DNA of 64,000 nt from CAWBRT01 sp963791145 (GTDB taxonomy: Bacteria; Acidobacteriota; Terriglobia; Terriglobales; Acidobacteriaceae). This document shows positions 9,750 to 17,955 of the stretch, piece after piece. The notes below the pieces were generated by a model that saw nothing but the letters and a program-made list of their open reading frames with translations, had not been told where the DNA came from and did not search any database. The translations under genes were made by a program, and so were the position numbers. The number at the start of each line of letters is the position of its first letter. Positions within the stretch are counted from its first letter, which is position 1. The stretch lies in NCBI GenBank assembly GCA_963791145.1, contig CAWBRT010000002.1, forward strand, positions 303,500 through 367,499, read 5' to 3'.

Positions 9750-11047
9750 CTCTAGCAGGCTGCTGAAAAAGCTGTGATCCGCAATGAACTCTGTCCCAGT
9801 TTGTCTTTCGACTGTATCGGGGGGAGAGTTCGTTTTGGGCTCTGCCTGCTGGCTGGTGAACTTCTTTTCCCCAGCAGACACACTTCTTCCTTCGATTACG
9901 CCGCCTGAACCGACAGGTTCCTCAGGCGCACCAGGTTGTAGGCCGCGCAAGCAAAGGTGAACACCCAGTCCACCTTGAAGGTTCCGCGATGCCGAACTTT
10001 GCGCAGCAGAGCAATCGTTTTCAGCCAACCAAAACATTCTTCGATCCGTTTTCGCTTCCGCTGGCTGACACCGTAGCCTGCATGGCGCGTCGTTCGCTGG
10101 TCGATGGCACTTCCGCCCGGCCGGTTCTCATTCCGCGCCACGTGCGGCGTAACCTGCATATGGCGGCATTCGGCCACGAAGTTTCGCGTGTCAAAGCCCT
10201 TGTCGCCGCCCACCGTCACTGGCTGGCAGCCAGGAATCTGCTCCAGCATCAGCAGCGCGGTATCGCGCTCGGCCGTGCCGTTGGCTTCCCAGGCCATCGC
10301 ATTCACAATCAGTCCGTTCCGGTTTTCCACCAACAGATTGCCGCTGTAGCTCAACTTGGACTCCTTGCCATCCCCTTTCCGTGCCAGCTTCGCATCCGCA
10401 TCGGTCTTCGACTCGTGCGTCTGGTTCGACCGCTTCTCCCCATGGAAGCTCACCGTCGGATTGCCGGGATCGTCATCGTCAGACAGAGGATTCTTTCCCT
10501 CTTTCCGCTGAAAGCTCTTCACCCCCGCCCAAGCTTCCAGCAACGTGCCGTCGACGGTGAAGTGCTCATCCGAGGTCAAGCCCTTCGCCCGCGCCTGCTT
10601 CACCACCTGCGCCAGAAACTGCTTGGCCACATCCGCCTCCAGCAGTCGGTCCCGGTTCTTGGTGAACGTTGTCGCATCCCAAACTTCTTCGTCCAGGTTC
10701 AGCCCCACGAACCAGCGGAACAGAATGCTGTAGTCGATCTCTTCGATCAGCAGCCGTTCGCTGCGGATTGAGTACAGCATCTGTAGCAATTGCGCCCGCA
10801 ACAGCTTCTCCGGCGCAATCGACGGCCGTCCTTCGCTGGCATACATCCGGTTGAACCGCGGCGACAGCTCGTGGAGAACCGCGTCTACCATCGTCCGGAC
10901 CACCCGCAGCGGATGGTCTTTCCGCACCCGCGTCTCCGGCGACAGATAACTGAACATGTCACTCTGCTGATGATCCGCTCCTCGCATACTTCTCGTTAAC
11001 ACAACTAGCCTGTGGATTGGGAGTAGTTTTTCAGCAGCCTGCTAGAG
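9750..11047 (-). mobile_element. Intact IS5-type insertion sequence
   Basis: Perfect 21-bp terminal inverted repeats bound the element, 9750-9770 (CTCTAGCAGGCTGCTGAAAAA without its first base is already 20 nt) and 11027-11047. The last bases contain CTAG at both ends, which may be a 4-bp target duplication or part of the repeat. The remnant at 112-630 shares the repeat only up to CTAG, which favours the duplication reading. The single transposase gene fills most of the element. Insertion split the region between the histidine kinase start (9700) and the dyad at 11133-11152. Confidence 0.92.
9896..11002 (-). CDS. IS5-family DDE transposase
   Basis: The 368-residue protein begins with a DUF772-like N-terminal domain (about 20-130; RPSIAPERLLRAQLLQ-type region) followed by a DDE_Tnp_1 catalytic domain. 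The aspartates are visible in TVDGTLLEAW and TVGGDKGFDT, and the acidic residue in RIEECFGWLKT near the C terminus. It starts at GTG 11002, with an alternative ATG five codons in. It is full length with no stops, so the element could be active. The truncated relative lies at 112-588. Confidence 0.93.
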   Translation of the reverse strand: MLTRSMRGADHQQSDMFSYLSPETRVRKDHPLRVVRTMVDAVLHELSPRFNRMYASEGRPSIAPEKLLRAQLLQMLYSIRSERLLIEEIDYSILFRWFVGLNLDEEVWDATTFTKNRDRLLEADVAKQFLAQVVKQARAKGLTSDEHFTVDGTLLEAWAGVKSFQRKEGKNPLSDDDDPGNPTVSFHGEKRSNQTHESKTDADAKLARKGDGKESKLSYSGNLLVENRNGLIVNAMAWEANGTAERDTALLMLEQIPGCQPVTVGGDKGFDTRNFVAECRHMQVTPHVARNENRPGGSAIDQRTTRHAGYGVSQRKRKRIEECFGWLKTIALLRKVRHRGTFKVDWVFTFACAAYNLVRLRNLSVQAA

Positions 11048-11585
11048 CGCTTTCATACCTACTGGCCGCACGAGCTGGTTGACATGAGTAGTTGTTTCAA
11101 CGAGAGCTATATCACAAATACATTTGTGAACCCACTAGCAACTCTAATCAGCCTATTAGTAAGTGTGTTCGCCTACTATTCCGCTAGTCAAGGACTTTTT
11201 GATAAGACCTCAACTACTGGTTAAAGGCTTACAATCAGGTACAAAACCCTACTGTTAAGGGCTTTCCCGTAGGAATAAAGTCCTGCCGCTTATCGGCTGG
11301 GACTATAATTCAACGCTATTGTGGGAACATGCTTAGGTGACATTCATCGTGCTGTTTACAACACCAGGACAACTTCCAAAGCGACAATGTTCGTTAAGGA
11401 GAGGCGCTAGAAGAACGTGTTGAGGGAGTGAGATTCCTGGGTACAGTGGCGGCACTTCCAGGCTGCCCGGCGAAGTCGGGGTTGCGACTCGCCGGCGCAG
11501 CGTTGTTCTAATACCTTAGGGTTGTCCGATTGTCTTCCCAAGACATCGTACACTCCGGTCAATTCGTTGCTGATTGCTTGGCCAA
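11048..11585. other. Non-coding stretch beside the IS
   Basis: No gene is supported here. The part nearest the IS, with dyad L, was probably the promoter region of the histidine kinase now left of the element. Further right are AT-rich segments and a loose inverted pair (AAGTCC near 11279, GGGACT near 11299), with TATAAT just after it. The stretch next to 11586 is downstream of the OmpA gene. Confidence 0.4.
11133..11152. promoter_or_regulatory. Dyad site L (CACTAGCA-N4-TAATCAGC)
   Basis: The left half is a perfect match to the island dyad and the right half is degenerate. Hexamers with centres exactly 34 bp from the dyad centre exist on both sides: TATAGC on the minus strand (11106-11111) and TACTAT on the plus strand (11174-11179). 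Before the IS inserted, the minus-strand promoter would have pointed at the kinase gene ending at 9700 with a leader of about 100 nt. Confidence 0.55.
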
Positions 11586-12110
11586 TCACTTCGAGGCATC
11601 TATTGAGCTTGCATCAAAGGTTGGTGGCACGTAAACTAGGTGGGCTCGCCGGTTGTTCTGCCAGCAGGCGTCCGAGTCTTCGGCGCAAATGGGATAGAGT
11701 TTTCCGAACCCTACGGTGATAAGGATTTGATCTTCAGGAACTCCACGCTCCATCAATGCCTGCTTCACTGCCTCGGCGCGTTTCTGACTCAGGGTCATGT
11801 TGTACAGTACGTCTCCTCGCTCGTCGGCGTAGCCGTCGATGTAGAAACGTGCCTCAGGATGGGCCCTTAGCCAGCCCGCGTTCGCGTCCAAGGCATCGTG
11901 CTGGACTTGATCGTCAACTATGTTGTCATCATAGTCAAAGAGCACATCCGTGACGTTCTGGTCAAACGCCTGTTGTTCTGGTCCCAGGGTTACAACCGGG
12001 AACATGGCTACGGGTGTGGACAACTCGGCATCGGTAGACTGTGCTGAGAGAGCGATAGCTCCCACGAGCAGTATCGAACCAATCCAGAGGTACAACTTTA
12101 TGAACTTCAT
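11586..12110 (-). CDS. OmpA/Pal-type peptidoglycan-associated protein
   Basis: The start is at 12110, where AAGGA lies about 8 nt before ATG (174 residues); the longer frame upstream has no ribosome site. A signal peptide (residues 1-26, ending in LSAQS) is followed by a short linker and a C-terminal OmpA domain (about 55-160). Motifs are VLFDYDDN, IDGYADERGD, LSQKRAEAVKQAL and NNRRAHLVY; the conserved aspartate and arginine that hold diaminopimelate are present. Such proteins tether the outer membrane to the cell wall. No lipobox is seen, so it is probably a soluble periplasmic form. It diverges from the mscS-like gene. Confidence 0.85.
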   Translation of the reverse strand: MKFIKLYLWIGSILLVGAIALSAQSTDAELSTPVAMFPVVTLGPEQQAFDQNVTDVLFDYDDNIVDDQVQHDALDANAGWLRAHPEARFYIDGYADERGDVLYNMTLSQKRAEAVKQALMERGVPEDQILITVGFGKLYPICAEDSDACWQNNRRAHLVYVPPTFDASSIDASK

Positions 12111-12249
12111 CGTTGATCCTTCCTTTCCTAGGAGGTAGAGACCGTTGCGAATACGCCGCTTGCGCTGTTGCTCAGCCCATCTCTTACAGGCCGACGTCGA
12201 TTGTTGACTCCCGCCCGGGCAGCCGGCGGTGAAGACACGTGGCACGGTC

Positions 12250-12270
12250 GACACTGGCTTCTCCAGTGTC
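12250..12270. repeat. Perfect short palindrome between OmpA and MscS genes
   Basis: GACACTGG and CCAGTGTC are separated by five bases. It resembles the outer part of the island dyad but has a different spacing, so I treat it as separate. It may be an operator or hairpin in the divergent control region. A weak dyad relative (ACCTATCA-N4-TATCAGTT) lies at 12292-12311, with TACTAT 36 bp further towards the MscS gene. Confidence 0.35.
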
Positions 12271-12559
12271 CGATAACCTTGGGGTAAATTGACCTATCAC
12301 TTTTATCAGTTGTCCATTCCTCATTTTCGATTGTTACTATCCCATGGAGCGGAAGGCGATCCCATTGACTCGACGGGTTGCGTGCCTGATTGCGGTTGCT
12401 TCGGGGATTGTGTTGGGCAGAAGCAGTGCTGAATTGCATCGCGCATCTCAGTTGAGGGCAGCACACTCTGGCCGATCATCCAATGTTTCTCCGCGGGCGC
12501 AAAAATAGAATCTTATGGATGTGCACTGGAACATAAACGAGACGTGCAAGAGGGGATGC

Positions 12560-14260
12560 ATGCGGGATCGCTCTGCACAACAAGTAATTCCTGCGTGTAG
12601 CCGTCCATGGCCGGCTTTTCATTTCTCACACGGCTACATGCGAAGGCTACTGTGCGGCACCTTCTTATTTTCTCTACTGTTGCTTCTTCAAGCCAGCGCC
12701 TGGCCGCAACTTGCCCTTCCTGGTACTACTCCGCCCCCAGCACAGCCTGATGTTCTGAAAGATACTCTTGGCCGAAACACGCCCCGGGGGACGGTCTTGG
12801 GATTTCTGAGTGCCGCCCGTAAAGGGGAGAACAACATCGCCGCCGAGTACCTGAACACTCGCCTTAACGGCAAGGCTGCTGCTGTTCTCGCTCGCCAACT
12901 TTTCTTAGTGCTGGACCGCCGCCTTCCCGCCCGCCTCAATGAGCTAAGTGACAAGGCCGAAGGCTCCGCCATAGATCTGCGAGGGTCCAATCAGGAGTCA
13001 GTAGGGGCAATTAGTAGTGAGAGCGGCGGCGTAGAGATAGTGCTGGAACGTGTAGAACGCGGAAGCTCCGGATCTATCTGGCTGTTCTCCAGCAAGACCC
13101 TCGAGGCCATTCCGCGCGTATACGAGGAGATAAACCAAATAGAAGTGGATACAGTCCTACCGGAATTCCTGGTTAATACACGAGTAGGAGGTGTCCCTCT
13201 GTTTGAATTGTTTGCCGTTATCCCGGGCATGCCGCTTTTCTACTTCCTTACGGGTCTTCTGAATCGGCTCCTTAGCGCGATTGTCGGCTGGTCGCGACGT
13301 CGCCTTTCCGGAAACACAGAACTACCCAATCCCGAATGTCTGCCAGGACCGATTCGTCTCTTATTACTGGCATTCGCGATACACTGGTTAGTATCTAGGA
13401 TTAGTCTACCGCTGCTCGCGAGACAGTTTTGGTCCAACACCGCCGCGGTAATTACCATCACCGCCATCGTCTGGTTGTGTATTCTCTTAAATAGCTGGGG
13501 CGAAGGATACATTCACCGGCATCTCGAACGCCAAAGCATCACCGGGCCAACTTCGGTGCTGCGCCTTACCCGTCGGACCATCGACGTTCTGATTATTTTC
13601 GTTGGTATCGTCGCTTGCCTTTACTACTGGGGCGTGAATCCAACGGCCGCGGTAGCCGGCCTCGGCGTGGGCGGAATTGCGGTTGCGCTTGCCGCACAAA
13701 AGACGCTGGAAAACGTCATCGGCGGCGTGTCTCTCATACTCGATCGGGCTCTGCACATAGGAGATGTTCTAAAGGTGGGCGAGACGGTTGGCACAGTCTA
13801 CGATATAGGCCTCCGCTCCACGCGCATACGGACGTTGGATCGAACCGTAGTCAGCCTTCCGAACGGGCAGGTCGCGACCATGAGCCTCGAAATATTCTCG
13901 GCACGCGACAAATTCTGGTTTCATCCCCTGATCGGTCTGCGCCATGAGACCGACCCAGCACAAGTCCGCGCTGTTGTCACGGGTATCCAGACGCTGCTTG
14001 CGGTACATCCCTCCGTTGATCGCGAGTCAATACACGTTCGATTCTTGCGTTTCGGCCGTTGGTCTCTCGAAGTGGATGTTTTCGCATATATTATCGGTCG
14101 CGATTGGAATCATTTTCTAGAGCTTCAGGAAGAACTGCTTCTCTCCATCATGGAGATTGTTCAACAGGCCGGGGCTCGGCTTGCTTTCCCATCTCACATG
14201 GACTTTGCTGCGACCGCTCATTCCACTGAGCTCGTCAATTCCGGGGGCGCCGGCGCTTGA
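12560..14260 (+). CDS. MscS-family mechanosensitive channel, long form
   Basis: The start is taken at ATG 12560, preceded by GAGGGG (566 residues); an in-frame ATG at 12638 right at the hydrophobic signal is the alternative. The N terminus carries a signal-like segment (about 27-45) and a periplasmic domain (about 55-210). Membrane helices follow (about 220-400), and then the MscS pore and beta domain, with the glycine/alanine-rich pore helix AGLGVGGIAVALAAQK and LSLPNGQ-like region (VVSLPNGQV). The protein is twice the length of E. coli MscS and closer to MscK/YbiO-type proteins. It releases solutes on sudden osmotic downshift. It stands alone between OmpA-type genes and is probably driven from the divergent intergenic region. 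Confidence 0.88.
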   Translation: MRDRSAQQVIPACSRPWPAFHFSHGYMRRLLCGTFLFSLLLLLQASAWPQLALPGTTPPPAQPDVLKDTLGRNTPRGTVLGFLSAARKGENNIAAEYLNTRLNGKAAAVLARQLFLVLDRRLPARLNELSDKAEGSAIDLRGSNQESVGAISSESGGVEIVLERVERGSSGSIWLFSSKTLEAIPRVYEEINQIEVDTVLPEFLVNTRVGGVPLFELFAVIPGMPLFYFLTGLLNRLLSAIVGWSRRRLSGNTELPNPECLPGPIRLLLLAFAIHWLVSRISLPLLARQFWSNTAAVITITAIVWLCILLNSWGEGYIHRHLERQSITGPTSVLRLTRRTIDVLIIFVGIVACLYYWGVNPTAAVAGLGVGGIAVALAAQKTLENVIGGVSLILDRALHIGDVLKVGETVGTVYDIGLRSTRIRTLDRTVVSLPNGQVATMSLEIFSARDKFWFHPLIGLRHETDPAQVRAVVTGIQTLLAVHPSVDRESIHVRFLRFGRWSLEVDVFAYIIGRDWNHFLELQEELLLSIMEIVQQAGARLAFPSHMDFAATAHSTELVNSGGAGA

Positions 14261-14382
14261 TGAAAAGCCGAGGTACGGGGTCGCAGTCACCAAGGCCGGA
14301 TAGCTGATAACTTCACGAATTCACGTCGAACACTTACCGTAGAGTCCTTTTCTGGGCAGGCGTCTTTCCAACTTATTCCATC

Positions 14383-14727
14383 TCAAACTCGTAACATTTG
14401 CTGGCGCTCTGCAGTCATAACCACCGCGTCACCGGGGCTGAGCATTGCAAGCATTCCGAGCAGGTCGGCAACGCTGCTGAGCGCATCGCCGTTCATCGCG
14501 TGAATGATTTCGCCAACCTGGAGAGAGCTTTCAACCCGTTTCCGGGCTGCAGTGGTGCCAGTTACGAGCATGCCGGACGAAATCCGAACACCTGACATTG
14601 CCGCGGCTACGGCCTGATCGACATCAATGGCAGAGATCCCCAATGGTCTGATCAGATTCCGCGCGGGATCAATTCGGCGCGGCTGAGGCTGTTGCCTAGA
14701 CTCCAGTTGCTTCTGGAGCAGTTTCTA
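14383..14727 (-). pseudogene. Remnant of an HtrA/DegQ-type protease (PDZ end)
   Basis: The readable protein ends with a PDZ domain: LGISAIDVD, SGMLVTG, LQVGEIIHAMNGDAL and LSPGDAVVM are typical of DegP/DegQ second halves. Coding continues upstream of the TTG at 14643 for about 28 residues (QKQLESRQQ...RRIDPARNLIRP) and is then closed by a TAG at 14725-14727. The trypsin-like catalytic domain is missing. It may be a small stand-alone PDZ protein from TTG 14643 (86 residues), but the in-frame upstream coding text favours a truncated protease gene. Confidence 0.6.
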
Positions 14728-14742
14728 GTAACTCTAGTAGTT
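14723..14742. promoter_or_regulatory. Dyad site K (TTCTAGTA-N4-TAGTAGTT)
   Basis: A degenerate copy of the island dyad. On the plus strand a near-consensus -10 hexamer TATTGT (14764-14769) has its centre exactly 34 bp from the dyad centre, pointing into the following 600 bp, which have no firm gene. The minus-strand side has no good hexamer. Confidence 0.4.
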
Positions 14743-15390
14743 CTCGGGTACTGCGGGTAGACCTATTGTTACTTATCGAGCAGTTAAACACTCAGTCCAT
14801 GCCGGAGCACACCTGAATGACATATCATGATTGCACGCCTAGCTATGCGAAAGCAGATAGCAGCCCGAATCAATTCTTCCCCTTCGTTCATTGCCAGCTT
14901 CTATGCGGGCCGCGCTCTGAGTACCTGCTGGAAGTTAGTGAATGTCCGCTCTGTTTGTGGCGGGTTGTGGGGACGCGGGCCGCGGTCGCCATTGCTGAGC
15001 ACAGTCACACGTGCACGCACGTCCCCCCCCCAACATCCCCAATGACCACTCCTCCTAAGATTGATCCGGCGTGAATGGGAGTTCACAGGCAAGGTTCTGG
15101 GCGCGGGGCCTGCCGCCGGCCGGGAGCTGCGGGGAGCTGCGGCCGATTCTAATGCCGACACCCCCGCTATCGGTGGCGACGAGGCTTGCGTCTCTACCTC
15201 CGCTCAGCTTCCAGCGCCGCTATAAGAACGTGAACTTACATTGCCGTAGGGCCGTCTGGATTCACCACCACCGACTCTACATGATCTCCACAGCACCTTC
15301 GGGAGAACGGCCAGCCCTAACCGAGATTGGCGCCTGTTACGTATCGGCGGGCAGGCGTTCCCCCGAGTCAATGCTGCGGGTGGCTACTAT
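14743..15390. other. Stretch without a firm gene
   Basis: A plus-strand frame at 14817-15074 (85 codons, with a CPLC pair) lies just after the predicted promoter of site K, but it lacks a ribosome site and may be chance. A run of nine C bases occurs near 15022-15030. Nothing else is supported. An untranslated transcript is possible. Confidence 0.3.
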
Positions 15391-16269
15391 TTACTTGCCA
15401 GAGCTAAGAGCTCCGCTGACGCCCTTGTTCACAAGCACTGTTATTTCGACCCGCCGATTCTGCGCTCTTCCTTGAACGGTTTCATTCGAGGCCACCGGGT
15501 TCGAGATACCCATTGCGCCCGGCGCCACGATGTGCCGCGGCGAAACATTGCACTCCTGCATTAAGGATGCAATGACCGCCTCTGCCCGCTTCTTGCTTAG
15601 GCTTTGGTTCATTACGGCATTCCCCGATGAATCAGCAAAACCCTTCACTTGGATTATGTAACCCGGGATGCTTGCTGCGCTGGCGGCCAATTGGCACATG
15701 CCTTGCCTGTCCTTTGTTGAGACGACGCTTTTCCCCGGCGGAAAGTAGGCCATTACCTGGCCCTTCGCATCGTAGTCAGCAAGGCTTTCAAAACGCTGTT
15801 CAACCGCCTGCTGGTTGGCCTCTATCTGTTGCTCATTGGTTCCAATCGCCTCCTTGTTGGACGCGATGCTTTCCTCGGCTTCCCCAACTCGCTTACCCGT
15901 CGGCTCCAATCCCGCCTGGATCATGCTTGCGGTGCGCAGGTCATCATTCGTGAAGTTCACGCGGGAGGCGACTATCCGGCCTTGGCCATCGGCATCGCCC
16001 TTCACCCCTACACGCAGACCGGGAATGAGGTTTGTCCAGCTCATTTGCTTCTTTCTGAGGCCGAGCCCTTTGGGCACCTGAACTTTAGTAGCATCAGTGA
16101 GCACAACCGTGTGCGAGGTGCCATCCATCGTCCGCACAGTCATCTCGTCTCCGCTACGCTCAGTGATCATCCCCTTTACTTCGGTTGCATCGCTGCCATA
16201 TGCTGACGCGAAGGCAATGCAGCACAAGACAATTGTGTAGGCGAATATCCGCTTTCGGTTGTTCTTCAT
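15391..16269 (-). CDS. OmpA-domain protein with N-terminal DUF5666-like domain
   Basis: The 292 residues comprise a signal peptide (1-25), a small beta-rich domain (about 28-105) with VKGMITERSGDEMTVRT and GQGRIVASRV like DUF5666/OB-type repeats, a polar helical linker rich in Gln, Glu and Asn (about 120-165), and an OmpA domain (about 170-280) with FADSSG, LSKKRAEAV and GRAQNRRVEI. GGAG lies 10 nt before ATG. Its close paralogue is at 50486-51361. It probably binds peptidoglycan through the C-terminal domain; the role of the N-terminal domain is unknown. Dyad site Y lies 260 bp upstream. Confidence 0.82.
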   Translation of the reverse strand: MKNNRKRIFAYTIVLCCIAFASAYGSDATEVKGMITERSGDEMTVRTMDGTSHTVVLTDATKVQVPKGLGLRKKQMSWTNLIPGLRVGVKGDADGQGRIVASRVNFTNDDLRTASMIQAGLEPTGKRVGEAEESIASNKEAIGTNEQQIEANQQAVEQRFESLADYDAKGQVMAYFPPGKSVVSTKDRQGMCQLAASAASIPGYIIQVKGFADSSGNAVMNQSLSKKRAEAVIASLMQECNVSPRHIVAPGAMGISNPVASNETVQGRAQNRRVEITVLVNKGVSGALSSGK

Positions 16270-16528
16270 GGTAATGCATCTCCGTTTTGTGCCGGCCGAT
16301 TGAGAAGGTCGGCGGATATCACTTCGAGGCTAAGCTATCTGCAGCGGGCTATAACTGCCAGACACGCTGCGCATCTTCGGGGTTACGAATCGGCGCGAAT
16401 CCTGCTAAACGAAAAAATACCGGTTTCCCAGGGATGAAACCTCGGCCGCATAGGCGGCCGCATGGTCTCCATCTCAGTGTCGCCAGCCTCACGCCTAGCA
16501 AACGATATGTTGCCGGCCTACACAGGCA

Positions 16529-16548
16529 TACTGGCAAAATCATCAGTC
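16529..16548 (-). promoter_or_regulatory. Dyad site Y (TACTGGCA-N4-CATCAGTC)
   Basis: The left half matches the consensus at seven of eight positions. The minus-strand hexamer TATCGT (16502-16507) is centred exactly 34 bp away and would drive the OmpA-domain gene starting at 16269, with a long leader of about 225 nt. Confidence 0.45.
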
Positions 16549-16772
16549 AAAGTGCTTGACGTATTGGTCACCAAGAGGAGTCACTACTGCCCAGATTCTG
16601 GTAGGGCCGCTCAGCGCAACTGCGCTTATGGAGGACCGTGCATGTGCTCGCCCTCCGTCCCAGACAGATCGCGGACCGATTCTTACGGGCGGCATATGTC
16701 CAGTGTCCCCGGGTACTTTCAACACCCCAGTTGACTTTGGTCCCCTTTCAAACAAATCCATCTTTGACCAAC

Positions 16773-16792
16773 CGCTAGTAAGACTGCCAGTT
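16773..16792 (+). promoter_or_regulatory. Dyad site H (CGCTAGTA-N4-TGCCAGTT)
   Basis: The right half is a full match. A strong -10-like TAGAAT at 16815-16820 is centred 35 bp downstream on the plus strand. The predicted transcript would start near 16827 and run into the frame at 16881 and the LuxR-type regulator at 17194. Confidence 0.55.
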
Positions 16793-16880
16793 AGAGACAC
16801 CGCACACCTCAATCTAGAATTTCTATCAGGTGGATCACCCGTGAGCGTTTGGGCAGAGGAACGACAGGGGCAATTGGAAT

Positions 16881-17210
16881 GTGTCGCATTTATGGTGCAT
16901 ATTTGCTTTGTGGTTTTTGGGCGAAGTGCTTCCATTGCCGGCAACTCTGGAGTCCGCGACATCATCAGATATCGCACTTGGGACGTTGCCATTTTTTTAT
17001 GGCCGCTTGTTTCTGAAGGCCCCCGGGAACCGTTCCCACACTCGCGAACGAATAAGGCAATTGTTGCCGATGCGCAAATATCGTTGCACAGCGGATCGAC
17101 TGCGGCGGCGAATACTGCGAGTAGCCAAACTGTTCAATGTCTACCCGCTCGCCGATGGGCACAGCGAAAGCGGCCGGGAAGGAGGGAATACAAATGGAAC
17201 ACCGCAATAG
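16881..17210 (+). CDS. Small hypothetical protein before the LuxR-type regulator
   Basis: A 109-codon frame starts at GTG 16881 and overlaps the regulator start by 17 nt. It has a hydrophobic N terminus (WCIFALWFLGEVLPL) and a basic C-terminal half with RSHTRERIRQLLPMRKYRC. It is placed about 54 nt after the promoter predicted from site H, which is why it is kept. The ribosome site is weak and I recognise no family, so it may be only leader sequence. Confidence 0.33.
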   Translation: MSHLWCIFALWFLGEVLPLPATLESATSSDIALGTLPFFYGRLFLKAPGNRSHTRERIRQLLPMRKYRCTADRLRRRILRVAKLFNVYPLADGHSESGREGGNTNGTPQ

Positions 17211-17841
17211 AACTCGGTTGTTGATTGCGGATGACCACACCCTTGTCGCCGAGGCCTGCAAGCACCTTCTCGAGCCAGAGTTCGAGGTCGTGGCTATAGT
17301 CAATGACGGCAGGGCCTTGCTGGCCGCGGCTTCGGAGCTTAAGCCTGCCGTAGTTATCATCGATGTGAGTATGCCCTTGCTGAACGGGCTGGATGCGGGC
17401 GAACAGCTGAAGAAGAGCATGCCGGGCTCTAAAATCCTGTATGTGACTATGAACATGAATGCGGAAGTTGCGGCCGAAGCCTTCAGGCGGGGAGCCAACG
17501 GGTACCTGCCAAAGAACGCGGCCGCCATGGAGTTAATCACCGCGGTCCGAGATGTGCTCAGGGGCAAGTCTTACCTGTCCCCGCTAATTACCAGGGATAC
17601 GGTAAATTTTCTCCTCAGAACCGGCAAGGAATACGCCCAGGAGAAGCACATTACTCAACGGCAGCGAGAGGTGCTTCAATTACTCGCCGAGGGCTTTTCC
17701 ATGAAGGAGGTTGCTCATACGCTTAACGTCAAGCCGGGTACGGTTGCGTTTCACAAGTACCGGATCATGGAGGCTCTCAGTGCCAAAACAAACGCCGAAT
17801 TATTACAATATGCAATCAGGCACAACATGATCCCCAAGTAG
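17194..17841 (+). CDS. NarL/LuxR-type response regulator
   Basis: The start is at ATG 17194, after AAGGAGG (215 residues); a 19-codon longer frame has no such site. The receiver (about 8-125) shows the DDH acidic pocket, the phosphoacceptor in IIDVSMP and the lysine of LPKNA. The C-terminal LuxR helix-turn-helix (about 148-210) shows TQRQREVLQLLAEG and VKPGTVAFHKYRI. It should bind DNA as a phosphorylated dimer. The window's HisKA_3 kinases (7.5 and 43.2 kb) are the usual partner type, but no kinase is adjacent. It is probably transcribed from the promoter at site H. Confidence 0.92.
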   Translation: MEHRNRTRLLIADDHTLVAEACKHLLEPEFEVVAIVNDGRALLAAASELKPAVVIIDVSMPLLNGLDAGEQLKKSMPGSKILYVTMNMNAEVAAEAFRRGANGYLPKNAAAMELITAVRDVLRGKSYLSPLITRDTVNFLLRTGKEYAQEKHITQRQREVLQLLAEGFSMKEVAHTLNVKPGTVAFHKYRIMEALSAKTNAELLQYAIRHNMIPK

Positions 17842-17955
17842 TGACCGCCACGGTCTGATTTGGAGCTTCGCCTATTAGCCTCGGCACGGAACCAGGCTGT
17901 TGACCGACACACGTCGGGCATGGCGCGGAACGAGTGGTCCCAAAATCGCACGGCC

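Larger units (their letters stand above)
16270..16880. other. Regulatory intergenic region with two dyads
   Basis: No gene is supported. It carries dyad Y (16529-16548), dyad H (16773-16792) and the -10-like TAGAAT at 16815-16820. An inverted GGCCGC pair lies near 16444-16461. Confidence 0.4.

Noticed and set aside
11275..11305. DosR-like box from AGTCC and GGGACT
   Set aside because: The spacing is too long and the flanks do not fit; no target gene lies downstream.
12250..12270. Counting the CACTGG/CCAGTG palindrome as another island dyad
   Set aside because: The halves are 5 bp apart at CACTGG, while true copies have 8 bp between the same bases.
15020..15032. Run of nine C as a phase-variation tract
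   Set aside because: It lies in no supported gene or promoter.
16556..17224. A 222-codon plus-strand frame
   Set aside because: It crosses dyad H and its promoter hexamer and ends inside the regulator; composition looks random.
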